64,000 nucleotides of DNA. Origin: Clavaria fumosa. Taxonomy: Eukaryota; Basidiomycota; Agaricomycetes; Agaricales; Clavariaceae. Positions within the stretch are counted from its first letter, which is position 1. Each line of letters opens with the position of its first letter. The DNA is taken from positions 806,001 through 870,000 of the forward strand of contig OX637795.1 of NCBI GenBank assembly GCA_951802425.1, written 5' to 3'. The notes beneath the pieces are model-generated. The model ran no database searches and was not told the DNA's origin. It was given only the letters and a program-made list of their open reading frames with translations. Of this stretch, positions 1-10,871 are shown piece by piece. The position numbers and the translations under genes are program-made.

Positions 1-1488
1 TTGAGCTCGTCGAACGCACCATTGATGGCGAAAATGAAGCCTGGCTCTTTCTGGTGATACCTTGGCGGAAGACCTTGTATATGCACAGATATTTTCTTGA
101 TGAAGTCACGAATGATGGCGATGACCTCTTTGCACGGATCGTCAAGGTCAGGTTTGGGCAACTTGAAAAGCTCGTTGTCGATCTGACGCAGTTTTTGAGC
201 GACCTGGAGATGGATCCTGGGGAGTCTATCGAAGTGGAGAAGAAATCAGCCATTCTGCATCCGAATAGAGTAGGTCAGACATCACTTTTGCGCGACGGAA
301 CCACACAAAAACTGGCTCAATTTTTCTGTGAGCAGATGCGATCCGAGCCGACGTTGCACTTCAGAGTCGAGCGATCTCCAAGGATCGTTGTTCGCAAAAT
401 AGTTCCTTTCAGCCTGACGCGCAGCCTCCCATGGCGTCCCTAGTTGCAGCTGCCCTGGCTGTTTCACTGCGAACCATCCATTTGGCAGCTGCCAATTCCT
501 GCCCTCAAGCATTTCTACCCATGCCTGATCCGTACCAGGCGGGATTAGATCGACCATCGTGAGGACACCTAAATGGTTGAGCGAGTACCATGAGCCAGTG
601 ACTATATCTCAAAGGTAAGCGGAGCAGGTTCTCACCAATCGCCCTGCTCCTGAGATCCTCGTTGTTTAGCACCAGATCTGCTACACCTTGGTTCTGAACG
701 TCGTCTACGCATAAGGAGTTATGAGATATGAATATGATCAGTGATGCTCTGAACTCACAAGTACAGGAAACGACAAGTAAAATGATGCAATCTGGTTGTG
801 AGATGTACCTCATGGCTATATCCTTTATCACTGGAATAATGCGCCTGTCCTCGCCCTCGGGTACACTTTCAATGAGGCCTTGGAGAGAACGCGCCGTCAG
901 ACGAGGGGAAGTGAGAGAGAGACCCCTTACCGGGCAGATCGAAAAAGTACAGATCAGGTAGCTGTGGTCCCTTCGCACGAAGATAAACACAATTCTCTGA
1001 GGCCGTGAGGGGCCGGTCGTTCGGGGAGCCCTCAAGTTGCGGGTCCTCAAGAAGGTGTGGCTGCAAAATATGTCGCTGAGCTTCCTCCAATGCAGCTTTC
1101 ACGTCGTCCAGATTTGTCAGTTTCGACCTGAAAGGGATCTCGAGTGGCTTCTGCAGACTGTTGTTTTTGGTATCCTTCGTAAATCGGAGCGTAATTTCTG
1201 CCTCGAAATCAGGGTCGTTTTGCAGATGACACTCCATCGGACATATATCCAACCAAAAGGCTGAGTAAATGGAGAACTTAAAGAGGAAATGCATACCTTG
1301 TACACATCCCTGTGTTCCGAGGAAGTTTTAGCTGTTGTAATCATGTCAATTGTAATAAGCGATGCACCAAATTGATGGGGACGCACACCACTCATGGATT
1401 CAATCAAAGAACTTTTCCCGACGCTCTGCGATCCAATGGCTACGACCTGAGGTAGGGCCACGTCATCTTGAATCCTAGGGTGATGCAA
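1..1488 (-). CDS. Dynamin-like GTPase, 3' end cut off by the window edge
   Basis: A large GTPase of the dynamin superfamily; the family remodels membranes, often as multi-copy genes in basidiomycetes. Seen: a G1 P-loop GSQSVGKSS near 1425, the switch-region motif LPRNTGMCT (about 1290-1325) followed by CPMECHL, the G3 motif DLPG ending near 876 and continuing after an intron as LIESVPEGEDRRIIPVI (about 800-850), then AIGVLTMVDLIPPGT (about 530-570) and a C-terminal stretch starting GWFAVKQP. Introns are short GT..AG. Odd: the G4 motif, normally T-K-x-D, reads T-M-V-D, and the intron between CT and CPMEC has no in-phase AG acceptor (the sequence at the expected junction is TAT|A). The true start is uncertain, because the first methionine at 1488 lies only about 14 residues before the P-loop. 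Family call is firm; whether it works is doubtful. Confidence 0.8.
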
Positions 1489-2492
1489 TCACAACATTGA
1501 TGTTAGCGAGAAAGAGCTTGAAATGAAACATGGTTGTATACCCAGCCCGGTGCAGCGAATCGAGTACTTGAAGCAGGTATCTGCGACTTTGGGCATATTT
1601 TTGCAAGCCTGGGTTCAGAGTCGATGCGACAGCAGCCATTTACGAACTTGCTGTAAATAAAGATGGCTGGGGCTTCTGGTGCTAATGGAAAAGAGACGCC
1701 ATCCATGCTTGCGGTCTTATATGACCGCGCGACCAGGGTCCGTATTGATGAGCCCAAAGCAGGTTCCATTTTTGCAATGCGGTATATGCAATGCCGACAG
1801 GGGTTGTGAATTCGAGAATAGAAATCTGTAAGAGGAACAATGTGCTTGTGATGTGAAAATAATGGTGGGCAGCTAAGTATCTATTGCGGGCCCAGAGAAC
1901 TGGACTGTGAAGCGTGCATGGCAGAAATCCCTAGGGTGACATTATTGTGGGAGGCAGTGTTGTTATCTCCAGCAATGTGACTCGTAAAGGATGAGTGGAT
2001 GAGCGCGCCAGCCTTCCAACAGTTTCGCGCACAGGATGCTTAGCACACAAGACGCCCGTCAGATGCTAATTATACCCTGAAATATGTCTGCTCTCGAGAT
2101 CTGAAGAGTCGACAGACGTGTCGAATATGTAGCTGGCCTCTCATTCACAGTGAAGTCAATTTCGTGAATCTTCAATTGCACAGCGAGCACTGAATGGTTG
2201 CCCAGTGACTATCAAGCAAGATTGGGTCTGCACATGGCATTCCCATTGATGTGGTGAGTCAAGCAAAGCTGCAAACCTGATTTCAGTCTATAGAATCTGA
2301 GAATTTGCTAAAAATTTACATAGCCTCTTTTAGTGAATAAGCCATCTATAAACTGCTAGGCCATTCTTAGTCAGGAGTGCATCAGAAATTTCCACATAGG
2401 ATCATATCATCTCATGTTGAACTGACACTTGCTATTTTATCTACAAAAAGATTACATGTCAAGTATTGCAACTTCATTTACAGGAAATGCAC
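1489..2492. other. Intergenic, no gene seen
   Basis: About 1 kb between the 5' end of the dynamin-like gene and the 3' end of the LIM-RhoGAP gene. It becomes AT-rich from about 2280. An open minus-strand stretch at 1503-1769 shows no recognisable motif. This interval probably holds the promoter of the dynamin-like gene and the terminator of the RhoGAP gene. Confidence 0.5.
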
Positions 2493-5400
2493 TTACTCCA
2501 AGACAAGCATGCACTGAAGCTTGTTTGCAAAGTACTCCTGGTCATTGAGGATTGGCAAGAACTCCAAGGGTACTTGGAAAAGTTCATCCTGATGCTCGAG
2601 TAATGAAGTGATGGCGCGAATTGCGCTGAAACTGTCATCCCGCACAGCATTGCGACCTCTGGCATACAAGATGCTCGGACAGATTGCCATCGCCAGATTG
2701 GGCAGATCCATCTTGCTGCCCGTTTCTTCGTCCACATGTGCGAAGGACGCTACCCACTTGAGGAACGTGAAGAGCACCTCCATGGTATCTCGATGTGCCT
2801 TTGGCAAGATGATCGAGACCATGTGTAGCAGTCGCATCCGCTCCTCGTCGGAAGAGGCACCTAGCCAGCCGCAACGAAACATGTCAGTGAAACCGGAGAA
2901 TGAAGCCAGACAGCGGGGGACTACTTTGTGTAGAGATGAACAACTTGTGAAGTTTGAATGTCATAAGGGGATCAGGCAGGTCTCGAAGGAATTTCTTCAG
3001 CAAAGCCGCAAGTTGCACGGGATTACTCTGTGAAAGATCCACTCGGGATGGGTCTCGATCGATGGCCTCAGCAAGTTTCATCAACTGCCTGATGTTTCCG
3101 TTTTTCCAGAAGATGCCCTCGATCGACATGTCTGATCATAAAGGCTGATAAGCACGCTGAGCGCTGAAACACGGACATAAACCCACCCATTTGCCGCATG
3201 GCAGACACCACGTCATCAATAAAACTTGGAACTCTCAATGTTGATTGTGTGGCACCTAGCAGGGAATCGGCTCCTTCGCGTTTTACCAGCAATTCCAACG
3301 GCACCCCAAAGACACCTAATGATTTGTTAGATGAGTTGTCTGTGAAACGAAAGTATTGGTGTACCTTTTTTCTTAACATTCTTCTTGTCGCTGCCTGACT
3401 TATTGAATCGCTGAGAAAAAAAACCACCCTTCTTCAAATCCAACAGCTCCAGGATCTCGTCCAGCTCAAATTGGTCCCTCAATGGCGACCGATGCAACGC
3501 AAGCACCGCCGCATGCTTCACGATCGCCAGCTCCAACGCGCTCAGCTCCGCTATGTACGGCGTCGTGCTCTCGCGCGGCAGCGACCGGTGTTGCTCGCGC
3601 GCCTGCGCCGCCTCCACGATATGCGGGATGTCGGCGAGCGTGATCCCGCCGTCCGCCGTGGTGAGCTGCTCGCCACGTTTGACAGCAGCGACCCGTCGCG
3701 CAACTTCAGGCCCTGTTCGTCCGGGGCATCCCCGGCTCCCGTCGGCGTTGGCCCCGAGTAATCCACGATCTTCGCAGCCGTGTCGTTGAGCGCGAAGGAG
3801 GGCCGCGGCACCTGGCTCTGCTGTTGCTGTGGTGGCAGCGGTGGGACTTGCATCGACAACAGTGATGCTTCGGGGGGTGAAGGTCTCGCAGGGGGCGCGC
3901 GCAACGGTGAGTGGTTCTGCGGTGTCGGTGACTTGGGCTCCTGCCAGAGCAGCCGCTGTGGGAAGCCGTCCTGCCAAAGCGGCGAATGCACGACGTCAGA
4001 CTCATGTATGCTCTTACCAGTGGGGCTCTCTATGACGGTCGACCGCTTCTGGAGGTGTGCAGTAGTTGAGAGCTTGCGGTCCAGATGGACCGTCTTCATG
4101 TGCAAGATGTCGCTCGAGCTGCGGTATGGATCCGGCTCGCTTCCTTTGAAAGCTGCTCCTCCAACCGGGACGGGAGCTATACCCAGAAAGGGAATTGAAA
4201 AAGGAAACGGAGCATTCATGAGCAAGTGCGATCAGGTTGAAGTACAAGAGGGGCGAACAGCACGTGAGTATGAAAGATGACGCGTACCAGGCGACAAGGA
4301 CAGCACACCCTGCTTCTTCAGCACAAAATACAACCGTCTCAGCGCCACGTTCAACAAAAACGCATACTGCTCTAGGCGGGACACCGCCTGGAAGCCGGCA
4401 CGGCAGTTGCCATGCGCGTGGTCCGTGCAGAACAGTACGGTCGGCATATCCCCGAAGCTCGGTGTGTCCTTGAGCGAGTCAACGTCATACACGAACAACG
4501 CGACGTTCGCCGGCGGCGAGCGTGCCGTCGAGATCTTGAGCCCTCCTTCCCCGCTCCCGCGCTTTTCGACCGACTTGTCCTTCTCCTCGCTGGTGGGCCC
4601 GCTGTTGCTGTCACTGCTGCTGCCACCGCTCGGCGCTGCCGTCGCGTCCCGCCCGCACACCTCACACTGCACGCAGTGCGAGTGCCAGCGCTGGTACGTC
4701 CCCAGCCGTACACAGTCCTCCTCGACCGTCAACCCGCACTTAACGCACAGATCGCTCGGCGGATGGTGGTGGTGGAACTGACCCTGGCCCGCACCGTTCG
4801 CGAGCGGCGCAGGAATAGCAAATGGTGACTCGCCCGCGTTCTCTGGCGCCAGACTGCGGAATCCATACGACACTCCTTGTGTGTCCAAATTACCGCTTGC
4901 CTGACCGCTGCCACCGCTAGGGTGTGCCGCGTTGACCTCGCCATTGCTGCACGCATTCGAGTTGCCCCCTTGCACTGCGAGGAGGTGGAACTTGTCCAAG
5001 AACGCGCTCATCGCGTCCGACACGTTCCGCTCGCGCTCGAGTTTGAGCGCGCCCGTGAGCGCGATGCGGATGAGCAACTTGAGGTAGTGCGCGATCCCAG
5101 TCACTAGCGCGAGTAGTTCCTGCGTCATGGTCATGCGCTGCGCGCCCGTCTCCTGTGTCCGTGAGAGGAGGGTGAAGAGATCAACGGTCTTGCGGCAGAG
5201 CATGCGTGCTTCGCGCACGTGAGAGAGCCCTGGGGAAGCTGGGGTTTCAGCGGGAGAGTCTTTGAGACAAAGATAGGAGAGTGTACCTTTGAGGCCATCT
5301 CTCACGAATTGATATTCGAGATCGTCGATGGTCGCGAATAGTACTTCGACGTGTAGGTTGAACTTCTCCGCCATCCGAATCGCATCCAAATACTGCTTGC

Positions 5401-6566
5401 TGTTGGCCAGCCGTAACATGTCTGAGATGCATGATGCGCTGGATTCCTCGAATGCCGACAGGACCCTTGTATTTGTATGATTATGTTAGAACTTCTGACG
5501 TGTATCATGATGCGACGGCACTTACGTCCAGATGCGGGATACAAGCTGCTCGATGCGGCTCTGCTTCTCTTTGAGGGTCACCGCCGACTCGTTCTGCTCA
5601 TCCGGATAAGGGATTGCCGAGCCGCTCCCTTCAGTGTCCGAGTTACTCGTCGGCCGCTTAGTTACCACTTTGACGTTGTAGAACTGCCATATACTTGAGA
5701 TCAATCTTTCTCCGATGGACCGGGAAATCACGCACCTTGTTAATCACGTAACAGTCCGGATGCCAACGCTCATCGAGCATATTCCGGTTGATCTCGACGA
5801 ACTGCTTAACAATGGCACTGTTACAGCCAACGCATCTGGTCGCGAAGCGCGTCGAATAGTGGAAGTGGCAGTACACGTCGTCGTCGTGCTCGTAGTAGGA
5901 ATCTTGCGACGTGAACAGGGTAGGACAGATAGAGCACGTGAAATGCTCCACATGATACCGTTTGTCTGTTCGTAGCGCGAGGATGAGTAGATGTTCTGTT
6001 TGAAATGAGATGAGATACACACTGCATGCGGTGATATATCTGCCTCTTAGTGGTGCATCGCACTTTGTACAGATCCGATTCAAACGACGAAAATAATCCT
6101 TTTCGCAGACAGGATGTTGTTTGCCGCTGGGACCTTCAACAGGGAAGAACTTAGACGCGACGAGATCACCGCAATCCTAGTCATTATTGGGATAAGCACA
6201 AAGGAACTGTACGATCAAAGACACTCGTACCATGCAGCTAAAGCAGTTGATGTGGAACACGGTACCAAAAGCACGGACAAAAGCGCCTTGCAAGGGCTTG
6301 GCACACGACGAGCATGGCCTGGCAGAATCAATGATGGTGGGAGCGTCTGGCGCGGAGACGGTGGTAGCAGCTCCGGCGGGGAGGGCGGTGGTGCGATCTG
6401 GGATGCGGCGCTGGCTGCCGGTTTGGGGTGCGGAGGTGGGCTCCGAGAAGGGAGGGTTGGGATGGTGGAAATGGTCTGGCGGGAGAAAAGGTGAGTCTGG
6501 TTTGGAGGGCGGGTCTAAGGCCGAAGCGTGGCCTTGTTGGTGGGAAGAATGACCTGTGGTGGACAT
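2493..6566 (-). CDS. LIM-domain Rho GTPase-activating protein (Rga-like), with lesions
   Basis: Family role: LIM plus RhoGAP proteins (yeast Rga1/Rga2 type) switch off Rho/Cdc42 at the cell cortex and shape polarity. Seen, N to C: start at 6566 (MSTTGHSSH), a Pro/Ser-rich leader, LIM 1 (CSSCAKPLQG..HINCFSC, continuing DCGDLVASKFFPVEG..CEKDYF), LIM 2 (CTKCDAPLRG..HFTCSICPTLF), a third zinc cluster (CVGCNSAIVKQ..WHPDCYV), a helical linker, a further LIM-like cluster (CVKCGLTVEEDCVRLG..HCVQCEVC), a low-complexity linker, then RhoGAP (VFGVPLELLVKREG, GIFWKNGNIR, NPVQLAALLKKFLRDLPDPL, MDLPNLAMAICPSIL). At least seven short introns. Odd: the arginine-finger position in GIF-R is Trp, and the reading frame shifts at about 3671-3688 without a plausible intron. 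The end at 2493 is the first stop after FANKLQ; another exon cannot be excluded. Confidence 0.85.
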
Positions 6567-6943
6567 TTTGAATAGCCTTTCCGGGTTGGTCGTCGTTGCG
6601 AACGACGAGGACAGAGATTGGAACAAGGAGGAGAAGGTATGGCAGAGTAGTACAGTGAGACTTTACCATGGTACAACAGCTGATCGATCACCTGCGTGAG
6701 GCTGTGCTGCGGTGCCTGACTTTACAGCGCTGACATTGACGCTCCTTGATGCCTGTGCAGGGGGTTCAGAGCTCACCCCTAATGGGCAATTCGAGGACGA
6801 GTCTGGGGGGAGAGGGCCACCAACTGGCACAAGAGGCACACGCAGATACACGCTATCAGTATCATGCGGTACTCGATGGAAATTTCGGTGTTTTATAAAA
6901 CCTCGATTCGATGTCCTTTCTCCCCTCCCCGAATCCTCCATCT
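6567..6943 (+). promoter_or_regulatory. 5' region of receptor copy 1, TATA box at 6894-6900
   Basis: TATAAAA lies 44 bp before the ATG at 6944. The stretch from about 6663, and clearly from about 6730, is repeated before receptor copy 2, so the promoter was duplicated with the gene. It also holds the start side of the divergently transcribed LIM-RhoGAP gene (6566), so it is a short bidirectional intergenic region. Confidence 0.6.
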
Positions 6944-8146
6944 ATGGCTGGGTGTACCGCGGTCGAGCACGAGCTCGCCAAAGACCCTAACAACCACTTG
7001 ACATGTCTCAACCGCGCTGAAAGCCTGGCTCTCTTTGTGCGTTGAACTGGGTTCGGTAGTCTGGATTAACATGATTTTGTGCACAGGCGTCGATGCATGC
7101 TTCGGTCGCTTCCTTGATTGTGCTGTCCTGGCTATTCTTGAGGATCTTGGTGAATGTAATCAATCACAGACGAAGATTCAAAGAATGGCGGTTCATCACA
7201 TACCCGATTGAAGTTTATCTGGTCAGTGGCTTCGTCATATAGCAGCGGTAATAACCTAACACTTGTCAGTTGAGCTTATTCTTTGGTGACTTTCTTGAGG
7301 CCCTCGGGGAGGCGTTGAATTGGAATTGGGCCATTTCTGGCAAAGTTGAAATCGGGAATTTGTGCAGAGCACAAGCGTTCATCGCAACGACGGGTGAAAC
7401 TGCCTCAGCCTTGAGTACCCTTGTATGTACCACAATACTGTATCCTATCGATTAGATTCTGATTTTCTTGTTAAGGCCATCGCAGCCCACACTTTCTTCG
7501 TCGTGTGGTGGGACAAGCTCGCTACCCTTGTCGTTCCTTGCATTGTTGTAGGGATCATATGGACATTCGCTATTTTGTTTCCAATGATTCTGTTAGTAAG
7601 CACCCCTGAGCGACGGCATGAACTTTTTGTACCGACTCCTGTAAGCGTCAACTCATCTCCGTATGCCTCCAAACTAAATCTACGCTAGTATTGGTGTTGG
7701 ATTAACGGCAACAACAAGTACAAGTTGTTGACATTCTGTTTTTGGCTGTGGCTCGCCATGCTGGTGTCCCTCTTGTGCTATTCCATCCATTTTTTCTGGA
7801 GGTTGGGATATATTACCCGGAAGCCAGGAGAGTCTTGGTGGAGATTTCAGATTCAGAGGAGACGAGAACATGGACTACGATTCGGATCTGATTTTGCATT
7901 CTACATGATTCTGTGCGTATCATTGCTCCAAGGTCCTTATAGTTCGACTGAGATATTTTTCTAGTTATCCTACTGTCTACTTTGTTCTCGGATTGCCCCT
8001 TAGCATTGTCCGCTGGCTTACATTTGTGGACTCACGTCTCAGCCTTGCTGCTACACTGGCGGCATGTTTCATCTATGATCTCTGCGGGCTATGCAACTAC
8101 CTTCTTTTCAATTATACCCGCCGCGGACTCTTCCTGTTTGATCCAG
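6730..8146 (+). repeat. Tandem duplication unit, left copy
   Basis: This promoter-plus-receptor unit aligns over its length with about 9275-10678. Introns are at the same places and several exons are identical at base level, for example the one around 7270-7420 against 9798-9950. Identity ends abruptly around 8146, inside the last receptor exon, where the left copy runs into sequence belonging to the HNH gene. Confidence 0.85.
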
Positions 8147-8166
8147 GGTCTATCGCAATAGAGTAG
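6944..8166 (+). CDS. 7TM receptor of the cAMP-receptor/Git3-like class, copy 1 (tail-less)
   Basis: Putative plasma-membrane G-protein-coupled receptor; ligand unknown. The first exon (6944-7036, 31 codons) gives a short N-terminus with a Cys, followed by an intron that starts GTGCGT. Then come about seven hydrophobic segments: SVASLIVLSWLFLRILVNVI, the VYLLSLFFGDFLEALGE region, a segment after LCRAQAFIATTGETASALS, HTFFVVWW, VVPCIVVGIIWTFAILFPMI, TFCFWLWLAMLVSLLC, VYFVLGLPLSIVRW and AACFIYDLCGLCNYLLF. The loop motif YWCWI after VPTP is typical of this receptor class. Six exons, phases consistent. It ends FDPGSIAIE at 8166, right where the duplicated block ends, so its cytoplasmic tail was replaced by a few codons of foreign sequence. 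Copy 2 keeps a long acidic tail. Confidence 0.7.
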
Positions 8167-8934
8167 CTATCAAACATACGATGTTCGGTCGACGAACACA
8201 GGAAGCCTTGTTGAATGGAGTTCATCTCGAATCCAGGTACGATCTGATCATCCTAGATGAAGCGCCGGTAGTTCGAATCATAGTTAAGTCGAAGTCAGCA
8301 TGAATGCAAAAAAAAGCAACCTACAATGTCAGTCTCGCTGAGCGGGAATATGGGCTGCTTCAAAGCCTGTATAATCCTTACCGACAACTAATTGACCCGT
8401 AATACAGCAGCGCCTGTCGCGCGCCCTGATTCGCGTTACGAATTGTGTGTCCTAATGCATTGGTTAGTGAACTCAGAAGCGTGAGGACAGGAAACGAACG
8501 TGCGGGGTGTACGTAAAATTGACAGAATACGCTCGAGTGCGGGGAACGTCTGAGGTAAGATAAACGACGACTTGAGCCGACTCTGTGATGCAAAAATAAG
8601 CATTTAGTACGGCAAAAAACTTAGGAGTTCAGCAGGAGGAGGTGTGCGCATTACGTAGCGTCCGGGTTGAAACTCGTCCACACTGTTGCGATCAAGCGCT
8701 GAACCACCAGAAGCACGATTGTTACCAAATCGACATAGGTAGAGATCCCACTGGCCGGGAACGTAACAGACTACGTCGACCCAGCCGATGAACGTCGGCC
8801 CCCATGTTGAAAAAAGCCTTGAAAGATTAGTAGACAAGTAGTAGAAGTGAACTTCTTTTGGACTCACCAGCTACTTCTACGCCATTCGAGGAACTGAACA
8901 CGTGTAGTACGTTGCGTCTGGTAATCTCTGCCAT
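8146..8934 (-). pseudogene. HNH-endonuclease-domain protein, broken
   Basis: Not obvious as one ORF but readable across short introns. It starts MAEITRRNVLHVFSSSNG at 8934, then VEVAG, an intron, GFFQHGG, then in another frame FIGWVDVVCYVPGQWDLYL (about 8740-8800). A third exon reads VVVYLTSDVPRTRAYSVNF (about 8525-8575), followed by RDRRCCITG and FEAAHI (about 8345-8440), the cysteine/histidine core of fungal HNH proteins. The last piece is MNSIQQGFLCSS..FDSYSIAIDP (about 8150-8230). The frame breaks by one base between QHGG and FIGW, and the 3' end is cut at the border of the receptor duplication. Function in basidiomycetes is unknown; these are a large expanded family. Called a pseudogene because of the frame break and truncation. 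Confidence 0.65.
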
Positions 8935-9274
8935 GGTTTTAAAACAGGAAAGCGCTGATCATCCCTGCGTGAGGCGGTGCTGCGGTGAGCAGATGCTGAT
9001 CACATGGCCTGACTTGTTTTGGGCAGCGGTAATCTGGGCAGTGCCTCAATTATCTTACCATTACAGTAACGGCTACGCAATGCCAGCCACTCGACATCTT
9101 CTACAACACGACGAGGGGAGCCTTCTTTACCTTTGTTGACGCGACACACTTGCACATTCTTTTCTCCATTGATGTCCCTCAAGGCATTGGTTATGTGGAG
9201 TGGGTTTGCAACATTCCCGCCGGTATCGAATTCAATGTGGGGTTTTCATTGAATTACACGGTACTGCAACTTCT

Positions 9275-10678
9275 TGTCACTCTCCCTGATGGCCTGTGCG
9301 AGGGGCTCAGGGCTCCCCCTAATGGGCAAGTCGAGGACGAGTCTGGGGGGAGAGGGTACACGCCGACACGCGCTTTCGGTATCATGCGGTGCTCGATGGG
9401 AATTCGGTGTTCTATAAAACCTCGACCCAGACCTCGATTCGATGTTCTTTCTCCCCCAATCCTCCATCCAAATGGCTGGGTGTACCGCGGTCGAGCAGGA
9501 GCTCGCCAAAGACCCTAACAACCACTTGACATGTCTCAACCGCGCTGAAAGCCTGGCTCTCTTTGTGCGTTGAACTGGGTTCGGTAGTCTGGATTAACAT
9601 GATTTTATGCACAGGCGTCGATGCATGCTTCGGTCGCTTCCTTGATTGTGCTGTCTTGGCTCTTCCTGAGGATCCTGGTGAATGTAATCAATCACAGACG
9701 AAGATTTAAGAAGTGGTGGTTCTTCAAGTACCCGATTGAAGTTTATCTGGTCAGTGGCTTCGTCATATGGCAGCGGTAATAACCTAACACTTGTCAGTTG
9801 AGCTTATTCTTTGGTGACTTTCTTGAGGCCCTCGGGGAGGCGTTGAATTGGAATTGGGCCATTTCTGGCAAAGTTGAAATCGGGAATTTGTGCAGAGCAC
9901 AAGCGTTCATCGCAACGACGGGTGAAACTGCCTCAGCCTTGAGTACCCTTGTATGTACCACAATACTGTATCCTATCGATTAGATTCTGATTTTTTTGTT
10001 AAGGCCATCGCAGTCCACACTTTCTTCGTCGTGTGGTGGGACAAGCTCGTTCCCCTTGTCATTCCTTACGTCGTTGTGGGGATCATATGGACATTCGTTA
10101 TTTTGTGCCCAATGATTCTGTTAGTAAGCACTCCTGAGCGACGGCATGAACTTTTTGTACCGACTCCTGTAAGCATCAACTCATCTCCGTATGCCTCCAA
10201 ACTAAATCTACGCTAGTATTGGTGTTGGATTGGAGGCAACATCCACCTCAAGCTGTTGACATTCTATTTTTGGCTGTGGCTCGCCATGCTGGTGTCCCTC
10301 TTGTGCCATTCCATTCTTTTTTTCTGGAAGTTGGGATATATTGCCCGGAAGCCAGGAGACTCTTGGTGGAGATTTCAGATTCATAGGCGACGAGAACGTG
10401 GACTACGATTCGGACCTGGTTTTGCGTTCTACATGATTCTGTGTGTATCATTGCTCTAAGGTCCCTATAGCTCTACTGAAATATTTTTCTAGTTATCCTA
10501 CTGTCTACTTTGTTCTCGGATTGCCCCTCAGCATTGTCCGCTGGCGACTATTTGTGGACTCACGTCTCAGCCTTGCTACCACGCTGGCGACATGTTTCAT
10601 CTATGATCTTAGTGGAATATGCAACTACCTTCTTTTCAATTATACCCGCCGCGGACTCTTCCTGTTCGATCCAGAACC
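9275..10678 (+). repeat. Tandem duplication unit, right copy
   Basis: Matches the unit at about 6730-8146, including promoter, TATA box, all intron positions and most exons. The copies differ by scattered substitutions, more in the promoter and in the exons after the third intron. Upstream of it, 8931-9275 keeps a short related stretch near 8950-8990 interrupted by unrelated sequence. Confidence 0.85.
9413..9419 (+). promoter_or_regulatory. TATA box of receptor copy 2
   Basis: TATAAAA sits 52 bp before the ATG at 9472, in the same context as in copy 1, with an extra dozen bases between box and start. Confidence 0.6.
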
Positions 10679-10871
10679 TTCTCAAATTATGACGACCATA
10701 TCAGTGGGGAAAGATGTGGGGACGGATGCTGAGGGGAAGTCTACTGTTGAGGAGACGGAGACGGACGCCGACAAAGCGGAGGAAACGGACGCCGACAAAG
10801 CGGAGGAGACGGACGCCGACAAAGCGGAGGAGACGGACGCTAGCGAAGTGAAGGGGAGAGTCTACTGTTGA
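9472..10871 (+). CDS. 7TM receptor of the cAMP-receptor/Git3-like class, copy 2 with acidic tail
   Basis: Full-length paralogue of the gene at 6944. Exon 1 is 9472-9564; later exons carry the same hydrophobic segments (VVVGIIWTFVILCPMIL, TFYFWLWLAMLVSLLC, VYFVLGLPLSIVRW, TCFIYDLSGICNYLLF) and YWCWI after VPTP. All splice sites are GT..AG and phases fit. After the last segment the protein continues into a cytoplasmic tail with repeated ETDADKAE units encoded by a 24-bp minisatellite. The frame then ends at GRVYC (stop 10869-10871), because the next copy of the larger tail unit has one extra base. The tail length is therefore likely to vary between strains. Ligand and G-protein coupling are inferred from topology only. 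Confidence 0.75.

Noticed and set aside
7445..7872. Minus-strand ORFs over receptor copy 1
   Set aside because: No motif; they are antisense shadows of transmembrane exons.
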